A stretch of DNA of 64,000 bases from UBA1413 sp037447215 (lineage in GTDB: Bacteria > Bacteroidota > Bacteroidia > Bacteroidales > Prolixibacteraceae), in assembly GCA_037447215.1 (NCBI GenBank), contig JBBIHB010000001.1:1-64000 (forward strand), in the 5' to 3' direction. Shown piece by piece: positions 8,531 through 17,986 of this stretch (position 1 is its first letter; each line of letters opens with the position of its first letter). The position numbers and the translations under genes were made by a program. The notes beneath the pieces are model-generated. The model was given only the letters and a program-made list of their open reading frames with translations. It had not been told where the DNA came from and ran no database searches.

Positions 8531-9231
8531 TGGAAAGGCTCCTCACCGATTTGCTCTCTAATAGCACCATACCGGGTGTTACAGCCATGCTACTTGGATT
8601 TATGGTATCAATCAGTCCTTGCCCGTTGGCAACCAACATCACCGCAATTGGTTTTATCGGGAAAGATATGTCTATCCGGAGACTGGTATTTCTAAACGGG
8701 TTGATGTACACCCTCGGAACGGTTTTTTCCTATACCATTCTGGCCGGCATTATATATTTAGGGGCCGACAAATTCGAAGTGTCCGGATTTTTTCAGCGAT
8801 ATGGAATGCTGTTTATCGGGCCAATGCTGATTATTATCGGACTAGTTATGTCTGATATTATTAAGATTCCGTTTCCGGGCCTTACACGGATTACCCGTTA
8901 TTTTGAGACCAAAGGAACTATAAAATTGCACCATGCTTTTTTTTTAGGCATTATACTTGCGCTGGCTTTCTGCCCCAACACAGGTGCATTGTATTTTGGA
9001 ATGCTCATCCCCTTAACCATTGGAAGCGAAGCAGGCCTGCTCATTCCGGTGATTTTTGCAATAAGTTCGGCTTTGCCCGTCGTTGTTTTTGCTTATCTGA
9101 TTGCATATACACTGAATGGGGTGGGTATCTTTTATGGTCGAATCAGGATCATTGAGCTTTTGATTCGCAGGATTGTTTCCTTCATTTTTATCTTTGCAGG
9201 AATCTTTTTGATTTATAAAGTCTATTTTTGA
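8530..9231 (+). CDS. ArsG/DsbD-CcdA-type membrane permease or electron carrier
   Basis: A 233-residue polytopic protein with about six transmembrane helices. The two symmetric Cys-Pro motifs of the CcdA/DsbD core are visible, SISPCPLATNI near residue 35 and LAFCPNTGALYFG near 145. In CcdA-type proteins this cysteine pair carries electrons across the inner membrane. The same fold is annotated as the ArsG aromatic arsenical efflux permease when it sits beside ArsF, as here. It overlaps the end of the ArsF-like gene, and the ArsR regulator lies 136 bases downstream. Whether it moves electrons, an arsenical, or both cannot be told from sequence alone. Confidence 0.8.
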   Translation: MERLLTDLLSNSTIPGVTAMLLGFMVSISPCPLATNITAIGFIGKDMSIRRLVFLNGLMYTLGTVFSYTILAGIIYLGADKFEVSGFFQRYGMLFIGPMLIIIGLVMSDIIKIPFPGLTRITRYFETKGTIKLHHAFFLGIILALAFCPNTGALYFGMLIPLTIGSEAGLLIPVIFAISSALPVVVFAYLIAYTLNGVGIFYGRIRIIELLIRRIVSFIFIFAGIFLIYKVYF

Positions 9232-9336
9232 TCTGATTATCAAAATGTTATATATTGAGATTTAAACTCTGACAATTATTGTAGTATATTTTAAAACAAG
9301 AGTTTAACAACACATTAACAGCAAAAACCATATTGC

Positions 9337-9361
9337 GACGTATTTTTACGTCAAAAATACG
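9337..9361 (+). promoter_or_regulatory. ArsR-type operator, nested inverted repeats
   Basis: GACGTA-TTTT-TACGTC (9337-9352) is a perfect inverted repeat. Overlapping it, CGTATTTTT-ACGTC-AAAAATACG (9339-9361) is a second perfect repeat with 9-base arms. The CGTA..TACG core resembles operators of Bacteroidota ArsR/SmtB repressors. The site ends 6 bases before the ArsR start codon, so bound protein would block its transcription, which fits autoregulation. Confidence 0.7.
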
Positions 9362-9367
9362 AATCGC

Positions 9368-9723
9368 ATGGTTGCTTCAAAATTTGAATCATTCAATTCT
9401 GACCTTCAAAATAAAGCTAAACTGTTCAAAACTCTTGGTCATCCAGCCAGGATTCAAATACTTCAGTTTCTTGCGCAGACACGAAAATGTTTTACAGGTG
9501 ATATTTCAGATAATTTTCCACTTACCCGTACAACCATTAATCAACATATACGTGAATTAAAAAATCAGGCCTTATCGTAGCTCACACAGAAGGAGTAAAA
9601 GTGGTTTATTGTCTTAATATCCACAAAATAAAAGAATTGGAAAATGCATTGAATGATTTTCTTGAGGTTGTGCACCTTCTTCCTGATTTTTGCTGCAGTT
9701 TAAATTTGCAAATCGGAAAATAA
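9368..9723 (+). pseudogene. arsR: ArsR/SmtB-family regulator with a frameshift
   Basis: The first frame (9368-9580) encodes the start of an ArsR winged-helix repressor: KLFKTLGHPARIQILQFL, then the recognition helix region TRTTINQHIRELK. Near 9565 the frame shifts by one base. The next frame continues the wing and dimer helix (GLIVAHTEGVKVVYCLN ... LLPDFCCSLN) to TAA at 9721-9723. Joined, it gives about 118 residues, normal for the family. Cys in RKCFTG and the CC pair near the C-terminus could be metalloid ligands. The intact operator and well-preserved second half suggest a very recent mutation or a sequencing error. The radical SAM gene starts 3 bases later. Confidence 0.8.
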
Positions 9724-9726
9724 TTT

Positions 9727-10929
9727 ATGGAGTTTAAAATTCAGGAAACCACAATTGATTCGGTAGTTTTAAAAGCCCTTTTGATAAGCCGTGGGATAAG
9801 GGTTTCAAAAGAGGTTTACAGAAAGTTCTCCCAAAGTTACCGATTGTCATCTGACCCACTTAGGTGCAATACCATTATACTCCCCGACTTCACTGTTGTT
9901 CAACTTACCGATTTGACCTTCCACATGGAGTACATAAAAAAAGCAATTTCGTGGAGTGCCATTAAACAAATCCGATACCTGAATCAGATAAAAACACCTT
10001 TTACCCTCCAGGTGGATGAAACAGGGGGTGCATCCATTTTTTATAACAGGGAAAAAATTACCGAAGTTTATTTCCTCCCTCGAACCGCCTTCTATGATCA
10101 GAAAACTTCATCCGGAACACCTTTTATTGGAAACGCTATATTGCAGGGAACCCAATGGTTGTCGTTCCACTTTTTGTGGAAATGCGACTATGCCTGTGCA
10201 GGTGAACCCTGCCAGTATTGTTATTCCGGAGGGGAACTCCAGAATCTTGTAAAAAAGGAAAAGAAACTCCCGATCTACCCGACACCCGATGAAATTGCTG
10301 AAATGGTGGAATATGCACTGATTAAGGAAAGATGTGCCGACAGTGTGCAGATTACAGGAGGTTCAACTTTCAATGTTCAGGCCGAATGTGAAAAAATCAT
10401 GGCAATTCTTGAGGCCATCGACAAACGGGTAGGACGTGAGAATATTGATGGCGAAGTTTTGGTTTATACCACGCCACCCACGGACCCCACCCTGCTTGAC
10501 CATTTGTTTGATGCGGGTGCCGACAGAGTTGCCATGAGCCTCGAAATCTGGGATGAAAAACTTGCCACCAAAATTATGCCCGGCAAAATGAAATATACCG
10601 GAAGGAAGAGACATTTTGATGCACTGGAGTATGTGGCCGGAAAATATGGTAAAAACAAGGCCTGCTGCAATTTCATAATTGGGCTTGAACCTGCCGAAAG
10701 TATTCTTGAGGGAGCCGAATACATGGCCTCGGGAGGTATCGTTCCGGTGGCCTCGGTTTGGATCCCTTTCGGGAGGCCGGTTTTAGGTTCAATAAAAACG
10801 CCGGATATTGAATATTACAAAATGGTTGCCGACGGCCTGGCAAAGATTTATTCCGAATATTCAATTATCCCGCCCGGAGAAAAGGGGCTGAATGTTTGTA
10901 TATGCAGGGATATTTTTCTACAACGTTAA
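9727..10929 (+). CDS. Radical SAM protein of unknown reaction
   Basis: A 400-residue radical SAM enzyme. Its cysteines are Cys153, Cys157, Cys162 and Cys165 in KCDYACAGEPCQYCYSGG, an expanded version of the usual CxxxCxxC cluster motif. A SAM-binding QITGGS element follows at about residue 228 and GGTFN-like strands complete a TIM barrel. A conserved-looking CIC motif lies near the C-terminus and could bind a second cluster. About 130 N-terminal residues precede the radical SAM core and resemble nothing I can name. It directly follows the ArsR gene and precedes a TonB receptor by 35 bases, so it may belong to either module. The radical SAM fold is firm; substrate unknown. Confidence 0.8.
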   Translation: MEFKIQETTIDSVVLKALLISRGIRVSKEVYRKFSQSYRLSSDPLRCNTIILPDFTVVQLTDLTFHMEYIKKAISWSAIKQIRYLNQIKTPFTLQVDETGGASIFYNREKITEVYFLPRTAFYDQKTSSGTPFIGNAILQGTQWLSFHFLWKCDYACAGEPCQYCYSGGELQNLVKKEKKLPIYPTPDEIAEMVEYALIKERCADSVQITGGSTFNVQAECEKIMAILEAIDKRVGRENIDGEVLVYTTPPTDPTLLDHLFDAGADRVAMSLEIWDEKLATKIMPGKMKYTGRKRHFDALEYVAGKYGKNKACCNFIIGLEPAESILEGAEYMASGGIVPVASVWIPFGRPVLGSIKTPDIEYYKMVADGLAKIYSEYSIIPPGEKGLNVCICRDIFLQR

Positions 10930-10964
10930 ATCAAAAACTGAAAATCAACTATAAAATTATTGAA

Positions 10965-13478
10965 ATGAGAAAGAAAGTATGTACTTTATTATTAGCAGTT
11001 GCAGGGCTTTTTTTTCATGGCCATTCGCAAAACAATGTATTAAAAGGCAAAATATTGGGGGAAGATAAAACTATTCTTCCGGGTACCAATATATCGGTTG
11101 TCGGAACTTCATTGGGTACCAATTCAAACGAAAATGGAGATTATGTGTTAACTCAGCTTCCTCAAGGTAAAATTACCGTGCAGGCTTCGTTTGTAGGATA
11201 CAAAACCCTTATAGCAGAAATCCTTATCAAAGAAGGGGTTAATATCTATGACTTCGAATTTGAGAAACAGGACATCAAACTTGATAACATAACCGTTACT
11301 TCACAAAAACGGGAGCAGCAGGTTATTGATGTTCCTATTACCATGAGCGTTATTGACGCCAATTTCATGGAAAGCAACAATATTACCGAACTTAACAGAT
11401 TGTCGCAATTTGTACCCGGATTGCTTGTACGTATGCAGGGTACTGACCGTCCCACTTTTGTTATGCGCGGTCTTTCGAGCGATGAAGTCAGCCCGAGTGC
11501 CCAACCCCGGGTTTCGGTGTTTTTCAATAATGTTCCAATTAGCCGCATCAGTGGAGCCTCGGTCGAGCTTTTTGATATGCAGCAGGTTGACGTTCTTAAA
11601 GGACCTCAGGAATCGTTGTTTGGACGCAATGCTCAAATCGGGGCAATACATTATATCAGTGCAAAGCCAACTCCCGATTTTGGTGGCTTTCTGGTGGCCG
11701 GAGCTGGCATATTTAATCAGAAAGAAATTAAAGGGGCAATAAACATCCCGGTTGTGCAAGACAAATTGCTATTACGCGCCTCAGGTGTATATGAAAATCG
11801 AGATGGGTACATAAAAAATACATTTGGCGGGAACCTGAACGGTAAAAATACTGTTGCCGGAAGGCTCTCACTTAGGTATCAGCCAACAGAAAAAACCAGG
11901 GCCGACATTATAATGAACTACCAGAAAGACGATGAGCCGGGACTTGGTTTTATGAGTATGGTTTATCCGAATGCAGAAGGGAACAAAAATCCATTCGACT
12001 ATACCACATCACTCGAGCAGGGAGAAAACCTGGAAACCGGTAAAAATATTTTTGATGTTACCCTTTCGGCCCGGCATTACATAGACGCAAACAACTTCCT
12101 GACCGTAATAAGTTCATACCGGGAAATAGGTGCCCGTTCGCGATGGGATGGTGATGGAACGGCAGCAGCAGCCATCGACATGAGTGAAGATGTGGATGCA
12201 AGGCAATTCTATGAAGAGGTTAGGTTGAATTATGCCCTTAAAAGTAAATTAACCGGGAGCCTTGGCTTTAGTTACTGGAACGAACATGCTAGCCAGGACT
12301 ATTGGTTTTCGCCCAACGACCAGCATATTTTCCACCTGTTTTTCAATACCGGATTTCTGGTTACCCCTGCCGGTAAGCCTTATCCGGTACCAAAACTGCC
12401 AAACGATCCACGGTTGGGGCCCCTGGCAAGAATGCCATTGGGAACAAACCACCAGGAAACAAACCTAAGTAATGCCAAAAACCAGGCTTTCGAAAGTTTC
12501 GCTGACGCAACATTTCAACTTACTGATAAATTGAGTATTACGGGAGGTCTCCGACTGATCAACGAATGGTTCGAACTTTCGAACAAAACAAAAATGAGCG
12601 GAGGAGAACCATCTGTGTTAGGAATGCTTTCGGGCAATTACCCCAATTTGTTTTTCAAAATATACGACCAAAAAACAATTAATGAAACAGGTAGAGCTTT
12701 AACAGGACGTATCGGAATAAAATATGCATTCAATGAAAATACCAATCTATTTGCAGGATATTCGAAAGGCCGTCGCCCGAAAGTATTACAATTCACCTCT
12801 ACAGGCGAATCTCAGATACTTAAACCTGAAACCGTAAACAGCTTCGATTTTGGTATTAAAACAGCTCCAACACAGCAGCTGTGGTTCGATGCAGGCATAT
12901 TTTATCATGACTATAAGAATTTTCAGACAACAGCATGGGTGGCCGATGCAAACACAGGTGAATTCAATTATATTGTTAAAGATGCAGGCCTAGCATCGGC
13001 TTATGGCGCTGAAACCAACCTGAGATACGCGCTAATGAAAGAATTACAGTTGTTTGGCAACTATGCATGGATTCATTCGCGTTTTGCCGATAAAGATACC
13101 AAGGGGGAAAAACAGGCTTATGCCGGTAACAGATTCCGTTTAACACCCGACCATAGCTTATCTGTTGGATTGAATGCAAAGGTAGATGTTGCCCGTAACC
13201 TTAGATTATTTACAGTACCTTCATACTCCTGGAACAGTAAAATATTTTTTGAAGACGCAAACTCAGGTGGTTTAGAGCAAGATGCCTATGGGCTTTTAAA
13301 TATTACCTGCGGTATTGAACTCCCCGCACAGAAAGTGACCTTATCGTTCTGGGCTAATAACCTGCTCAGCGAAGAGTATATTGTAAGCGCAGGAAATACA
13401 GGAAGTTTATTTGGCGCTCCCACCTGGATACCCGGACCGCCCCGGATGCTGGGAACCAGAATAACCTGGAAATTTTGA
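10965..13478 (+). CDS. TonB-dependent outer membrane receptor
   Basis: An 837-residue receptor. The signal peptide is residues 1-22; the ATG at 10965 is preferred over an upstream frame extension because it begins directly with MRKKVCTLLLAVAG. A carboxypeptidase-regulatory-like domain (about 25-110) precedes the plug (about 120-250, with VTSQKREQQVIDVPITMSV and the DVLKGPQESLFGRN plug motif). A 22-stranded barrel ends in the terminal Phe. No SusD partner follows, so it is not a SusC-type glycan importer. It is transcribed with the radical SAM gene (35-base gap) and closes with a strong terminator. Siderophore, corrinoid or metal-complex uptake are options; the sequence does not decide. Confidence 0.9.
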   Translation: MRKKVCTLLLAVAGLFFHGHSQNNVLKGKILGEDKTILPGTNISVVGTSLGTNSNENGDYVLTQLPQGKITVQASFVGYKTLIAEILIKEGVNIYDFEFEKQDIKLDNITVTSQKREQQVIDVPITMSVIDANFMESNNITELNRLSQFVPGLLVRMQGTDRPTFVMRGLSSDEVSPSAQPRVSVFFNNVPISRISGASVELFDMQQVDVLKGPQESLFGRNAQIGAIHYISAKPTPDFGGFLVAGAGIFNQKEIKGAINIPVVQDKLLLRASGVYENRDGYIKNTFGGNLNGKNTVAGRLSLRYQPTEKTRADIIMNYQKDDEPGLGFMSMVYPNAEGNKNPFDYTTSLEQGENLETGKNIFDVTLSARHYIDANNFLTVISSYREIGARSRWDGDGTAAAAIDMSEDVDARQFYEEVRLNYALKSKLTGSLGFSYWNEHASQDYWFSPNDQHIFHLFFNTGFLVTPAGKPYPVPKLPNDPRLGPLARMPLGTNHQETNLSNAKNQAFESFADATFQLTDKLSITGGLRLINEWFELSNKTKMSGGEPSVLGMLSGNYPNLFFKIYDQKTINETGRALTGRIGIKYAFNENTNLFAGYSKGRRPKVLQFTSTGESQILKPETVNSFDFGIKTAPTQQLWFDAGIFYHDYKNFQTTAWVADANTGEFNYIVKDAGLASAYGAETNLRYALMKELQLFGNYAWIHSRFADKDTKGEKQAYAGNRFRLTPDHSLSVGLNAKVDVARNLRLFTVPSYSWNSKIFFEDANSGGLEQDAYGLLNITCGIELPAQKVTLSFWANNLLSEEYIVSAGNTGSLFGAPTWIPGPPRMLGTRITWKF

Positions 13479-13527
13479 TAATATATACTATTTAACAGTC
13501 TATTTTATTATTCTTATTGCCATAATT

Positions 13528-13555
13528 AAAAGAGCCGGATAAAACCGGCTTTTTA
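13528..13555 (+). terminator. Rho-independent terminator after the TonB receptor
   Basis: AGCCGG (13533-13538) pairs with CCGGCT (13545-13550) around an ATAAAA loop. It is flanked by an A-run before and TTTT after. It ends the radical SAM-TonB receptor transcript. Confidence 0.85.
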
Positions 13556-13651
13556 ATTTTTACATCCACTTCCGGTTGCTACTATAATAATCAGAAATGT
13601 GGTTCATTGAGCCGAATGGTAATTCTGAAACATCATTTTTACAAAAATCCT

Positions 13652-13659
13652 TACCTTTA
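13652..13659 (+). promoter_or_regulatory. Putative -7 box of the alpha/beta hydrolase gene
   Basis: TACCTTTA matches TAnnTTTG at seven of eight positions and lies 21 bases before the ATG at 13680. The same TACCTTTA string occurs before the UDP-glucose dehydrogenase gene. No good TTTG is found at -33, so the call rests on one box. Confidence 0.4.
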
Positions 13660-13679
13660 CACGATAAATCCATATTAGT

Positions 13680-14567
13680 ATGAGAAACCGACTTGTATTG
13701 CTGACCACCATCAGTTTGCTGATAAGCACTGCCGTTGCGCAGATAAAGCCTTCGAGAATAGTTGAAGACGGAGGTACCGGTAAGTATAAGGCCATTATGA
13801 TGACCGAATCTTCATTGCCCACACATACCATATTCAGGCCTCAGAATATTTCCGTTTTTTGCAGAAAAAACAAGTTGCCAATAATTGCCTGGGGCAATGG
13901 GGCCTGTTTAAATTCACCGTGGGAACATGTAAATTTCTTAAACGAAGTAGCCTCGCATGGTTTTCTGGTCATAGCCATAGGCAAAATGCCTGTTGAAGTG
14001 GGAGAACAGGAACGGGGCCGCTCTGCATCGAAACAACTGCTTGATGCCATCGACTGGGCTATTGCACAGAATAAGGATAAGAACAGTCCGTATTTCAACA
14101 AAATAGACACGAAAAAGATTGCAGTAAGCGGCATGTCGTGCGGTGGCCTGCAAACCCTTGAAGTAGCCCCCGACCCCCGGATTTCGACCATTGTGGTTTG
14201 CAACAGTGGACTGTTTACCAACCCTAAAGGAGGAATGCCCGGAATGCCGCAAATGGATAAACAACATTTACAAAAGATACACACACCAACATTATATCTG
14301 CTGGGAGGTAAATCAGATATCGCATATGAAAACGGGATGGATGACTTCATGAGAATTAACCATGTACCAATATTTGTCGGAAATATGGACGTTGGCCATG
14401 GGGGTACTTACCGCCAGCCACACGGTGGCGAATTTGCCAGAGTTGCCACTCATTGGTACAAATGGCAACTGAAGAACGACCGTGAAGCCGGCAAACTTTT
14501 TACCGGTAATCCTTGCGGGCTTTCTCAGTCAGAAGTATGGACAGTGGAGAAAAAGAAAATGCCTTAG
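13680..14567 (+). CDS. Exported alpha/beta hydrolase (dienelactone hydrolase/PETase-like fold)
   Basis: A 295-residue secreted hydrolase with a signal peptide cleaved near residue 21 (STAVAQ). The oxyanion strand appears as LPIIAWGNGAC, the nucleophile elbow as VSGMSCGGLQTL (Gly-x-Ser-x-Gly variant with Ser central), and a late histidine as VGHGGTY. These are the hallmarks of the chlorophyllase/lipase-like alpha/beta hydrolases that act on esters outside the cytoplasm. It has its own promoter after a terminator and is not in an obvious operon. The natural ester is unknown. Confidence 0.82.
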   Translation: MRNRLVLLTTISLLISTAVAQIKPSRIVEDGGTGKYKAIMMTESSLPTHTIFRPQNISVFCRKNKLPIIAWGNGACLNSPWEHVNFLNEVASHGFLVIAIGKMPVEVGEQERGRSASKQLLDAIDWAIAQNKDKNSPYFNKIDTKKIAVSGMSCGGLQTLEVAPDPRISTIVVCNSGLFTNPKGGMPGMPQMDKQHLQKIHTPTLYLLGGKSDIAYENGMDDFMRINHVPIFVGNMDVGHGGTYRQPHGGEFARVATHWYKWQLKNDREAGKLFTGNPCGLSQSEVWTVEKKKMP

Positions 14568-14742
14568 CCCAGTCCTTTAAAAAACTTTTGTTGCAATTAC
14601 AATTCAACTGATTTAATTCCGACCCTATGCAGAAGTGAAGTCACTATTGAATAACCGCCGATATTTTAGGATGAAACCGTAAAAGATATCATTATTGGAT
14701 TTTCGGGGCTTCAGAATGACCATTTGATTTATAAACAAAGAT

Positions 14743-15864
14743 ATGCAACTGATGATTGTAAATAGAAATTGGGACAAGCTGATAATTGGTTTTCCAAGAA
14801 CAGGAATTGCAGGTTTTCTGTTTCAATGTATGCTTCTGTCAATATTATTAACATCGTGTGAATCTGATTCCCACGAATCGAACTTTCTCGCCGATGGAAA
14901 TTTAACCATCAGTCAGTTCCTGGAGAAAAACCGAAATGAATATTCAAAATTCCACAGGTTATTGATTGAAGGGAAAATGTTGGGTGCCCTATATGCCTAC
15001 AACCCTTATGGTGAGGGTTATACACTGTTTTTACCCACCAACGGGGCCATTGAACGGTTCATCCAAAAAAACCAGAAATACGGAAGTTTTGAAGATTTAT
15101 TAAAAGACACCAGCTTCATCAAAATACTCACCCGTTATCATACCATAAACAGAAAAATCAAAGCCGATGAATTTCCCGACGGGGGGTTATCAGACCTTAC
15201 ACTGACAGGCGACCGCCTGGTTGTTGGTTATTTCACCGACGGTATCAATAAAATAATCAAAATCAATAACACAACCCCCATAATCAAACCGAACCTTAAA
15301 ATGACAAATGGTTATATCCATGTTATTTCTGAGGTATTGGAACAAGCTAAACTTTCAGGTTATGACTGGCTTCAACAACAGAAAAATTATTCGATTCTGG
15401 CTGAAACTATCCGGCTTTCCGGATTGAGAAACAGGTTGTGGTGGACAAAATATACCATACTCGCCGAACACGACACCATTTATCACCGGAATGGCATTTA
15501 TAATGTCCATGACCTGATCCGCCGGATTGCAACCCCCGGAATGTTGCTTACAAACAGGGATAATAAATTTAATTTGTTCGCTGCTTACCATTTCGTGGGA
15601 GGTGAGTATTATCTGAATGATTTTAACTGGGGAAATTATAATTATGCCACTTTGGCCAGTAAGCCTTTAACAGTCAGCGTCGGTGTCGATATTAATTTCA
15701 ATCCGGGAGTAGAAACATATGGATTTAAAATTACTGATTCAGGAGATACAATTTGGACCGATTACATCAATCCGGTATGGGAAAACAGTAATATTTTAAC
15801 CCGGACCGGCCCGGTTCACTCACTCAAGGAATTACTGTTTTATGAACCTTTCCCTAAAAAATAG
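14743..15864 (+). CDS. Fasciclin (FAS1) domain lipoprotein
   Basis: A 373-residue surface or periplasmic lipoprotein: after a hydrophobic stretch the lipobox ILLTSC gives a lipidated Cys at about residue 39. One full FAS1 domain follows (about 55-205). Its H1 motif is visible as YTLFLPTNGAIERFI and its H2 motif as NGYIHVISEVLEQA. A degenerate second half (about 210-373) has no clear motif. In Bacteroidota, FAS1 lipoproteins usually accompany SusC/SusD receptors and bind glycans or proteins at the surface. Here no SusC/SusD is present and the neighbour is a second, convergent FAS1 gene 48 bases away. The exact ATG is uncertain; a start two codons later is possible. Confidence 0.85.
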   Translation: MQLMIVNRNWDKLIIGFPRTGIAGFLFQCMLLSILLTSCESDSHESNFLADGNLTISQFLEKNRNEYSKFHRLLIEGKMLGALYAYNPYGEGYTLFLPTNGAIERFIQKNQKYGSFEDLLKDTSFIKILTRYHTINRKIKADEFPDGGLSDLTLTGDRLVVGYFTDGINKIIKINNTTPIIKPNLKMTNGYIHVISEVLEQAKLSGYDWLQQQKNYSILAETIRLSGLRNRLWWTKYTILAEHDTIYHRNGIYNVHDLIRRIATPGMLLTNRDNKFNLFAAYHFVGGEYYLNDFNWGNYNYATLASKPLTVSVGVDINFNPGVETYGFKITDSGDTIWTDYINPVWENSNILTRTGPVHSLKELLFYEPFPKK

Positions 15865-15912
15865 TTGAAAAAATGGCTCTTTTAAAATCAGAATAGTTGA
15901 TCGTCTAAATTA

Positions 15913-17682
15913 TTAAAAATTGAACCAGTAATCTACGCCCCAGGTCTTTCCGTTATCTGCTGGCTCATTCATCGGCACCGGGACACAAGTTGTTATAATG
16001 TCTGACCGGTACCCTGCAGTGCTGGGAAGAGTCCCCCTGATGGTATTATTGGTATGGTCCCATGTGAGGGTTCTTCCACTTAGGGTTCGTATGGATTCTT
16101 TTCCATTGACAATTCCAGATACCGAAGTTCCAACCTGATTCAGAATCCAGTTTCGCAGAGTGTTTCTGGTTACATTTTCGACCCTTCCCGTATTCTTGTT
16201 CAATACTACAAAGTTATAATTCTCTTCATCGCGGTTGATCCAGTTTATAACCAGCGAAGAATCGACCGTAAGTGCATAATCGGAGATCGGGAAAAAATAC
16301 AGTTTGCCTGGATGTCGTGCAATATCGTCAATGGCTCCTGAAAATAACAATGCCCGTCTGAATAGAGAAAAGTTTGGACGGCAGAAAACCGGACCGGTAA
16401 CGCTTGTAAATGCCCGGTCTGGATTATATGTATCAAGGCCTATGAAAGTGCAATTGCTGCCAAATTCTTTCCTGATAATGCCATCCTCCTTTTGGTAGTA
16501 TCTGTTTGCCTGATTAAAGATTTGCCTGTATTGATTTGTTGAAGGATATATGGGTGTCGATCTGAAATTTTGGGTTATAATGAGGTTGACAATATCTTTC
16601 GGCAGGGATTTAATATCGGGCCAGTGCGGAAATCCTGATTTAGCAGTTAATGTGCCGTCAATAAATTTCCTGAAAGCTTCATCGGTAGGGGCATACAAAC
16701 CATTGTGCCTGGCAAGCGTCTGATTGAGATTGATGATACGCTCGCTATGAAGATTAAATGCAAGGTTCGCATATGTTAAATCATATAAGGTATCGACCAC
16801 CCCCCCCTGTCGTACCTCAGGCTGATTAAAAGTTGCCGGTAGGTTGGGCACAAAATCGGGATAATACCAATATATCATTTCCAGGAAAAGTTTATACGAT
16901 TCGTCAAACCTTTCCTTCTCGAGCAGTTCCCTTGCGTTCAACATAGGTTTTACTACTTTGTCGATTACATGAACAAATCCGTTTTCGGCAAAAATATCGG
17001 ACTTAATAATTTTTGCCCCGGCATAATATACATTTCCGTATTCATATGGCCTGTCAAAATAGAAACGGAAATCTTCAGGGGTGATGCCATTTGTTTTTAC
17101 ATACTCATCGAAAAAAACGGGCACATATTTTCTCGACTGAACATATACCCTTCTGTACCCATCAGCATTAATGGAATCCAACAGGATCATTTCTCTGTTC
17201 CTATCCCTTTTAAACCAATATTTTTCGACAGGATTTCTAAACATGGTCTCGCGCTTATATGCTAGTGGGTTGGCATTTGTAGCATCCCCCTTCCTCCATC
17301 CGTTTATACCAAGAGTCTGCAATTGCTCATACGACCATGGATTCTGAATAATATGAAATTCGGTAATCCTTTCCAATTCGTCAGAAGGAATAACAGAGAT
17401 ACTTGAATAGTTGTTTTCAGCCAGAAACTGTCTCATAGCATCATCACTTGGCGCAAAAACGGTCCAACTACCCGAAACATCCAGAATTTTGTCCAGCTCC
17501 GTAAGCCTTAAGCATTCGGCAAACAAAGTAAGATTCTCCTGAACTTTTACAGCGGTGTATAACTTTCCAGGAAGCCAGGCCGGTCTTTTGTAAATCTCTT
17601 TTTCAGTCCATTTCTCGCAACTCCAAACCAAGGTGCACATAAAGATAAGGGAAAGTATAATAGTCTTATTTCTTAGCATCAT
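15913..17682 (-). CDS. Multi-domain fasciclin (FAS1) lipoprotein
   Basis: A 589-residue lipoprotein with the lipobox LVWSC (lipidated Cys at about 22). Two FAS1 domains are recognisable. The first (about 45-255) has WTVFAPSDDAMRQFL and ends at NGFVHVIDKVV. The second (about 265-440) carries NGLYAPTDEAFRKFI. The remaining 150 residues may be a third, divergent copy ending in WGVDYWFNF. It is read leftward and converges on the smaller FAS1 gene. The pair may be expressed from different outer promoters. Adhesion or glycan-binding at the cell surface is the family's usual role. No partner receptor is seen on either side, which is unusual for this type. Confidence 0.85.
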   Translation of the reverse strand: MMLRNKTIILSLIFMCTLVWSCEKWTEKEIYKRPAWLPGKLYTAVKVQENLTLFAECLRLTELDKILDVSGSWTVFAPSDDAMRQFLAENNYSSISVIPSDELERITEFHIIQNPWSYEQLQTLGINGWRKGDATNANPLAYKRETMFRNPVEKYWFKRDRNREMILLDSINADGYRRVYVQSRKYVPVFFDEYVKTNGITPEDFRFYFDRPYEYGNVYYAGAKIIKSDIFAENGFVHVIDKVVKPMLNARELLEKERFDESYKLFLEMIYWYYPDFVPNLPATFNQPEVRQGGVVDTLYDLTYANLAFNLHSERIINLNQTLARHNGLYAPTDEAFRKFIDGTLTAKSGFPHWPDIKSLPKDIVNLIITQNFRSTPIYPSTNQYRQIFNQANRYYQKEDGIIRKEFGSNCTFIGLDTYNPDRAFTSVTGPVFCRPNFSLFRRALLFSGAIDDIARHPGKLYFFPISDYALTVDSSLVINWINRDEENYNFVVLNKNTGRVENVTRNTLRNWILNQVGTSVSGIVNGKESIRTLSGRTLTWDHTNNTIRGTLPSTAGYRSDIITTCVPVPMNEPADNGKTWGVDYWFNF

Positions 17683-17986
17683 TTATCCGCATTCCAATAC
17701 ATTTTATCCTCAAAATGGTAAAACTACATATAAATCCTAAATTTTATCACCTTTTTGCCCAGAGTAAATGTATTTTAAACAAAAAGAAATACTAAATAAT
17801 TTAAGATGTGTTTGTAATCATTAAATTAATAACATCAATACCAGTTCGATGAATTACAAAAATCTAAACATTTAGCCCTTTAGAAAAATTGAACTGATTT
17901 TTTTTTTACCAGAAACTAACAAAACGTATATCAGCTTGTTGTATAGGATTAAAATATCTGCATGTATTTTAATTTTACGAAACGCT
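17683..17986. other. Divergent intergenic region
   Basis: About 300 strongly AT-rich bases between two divergent starts (fasciclin gene leftward, T9SS pseudogene rightward). It should hold the fasciclin promoter, but I see no convincing TTTG/TAnnTTTG pair on either strand and no repeat. Confidence 0.4.
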
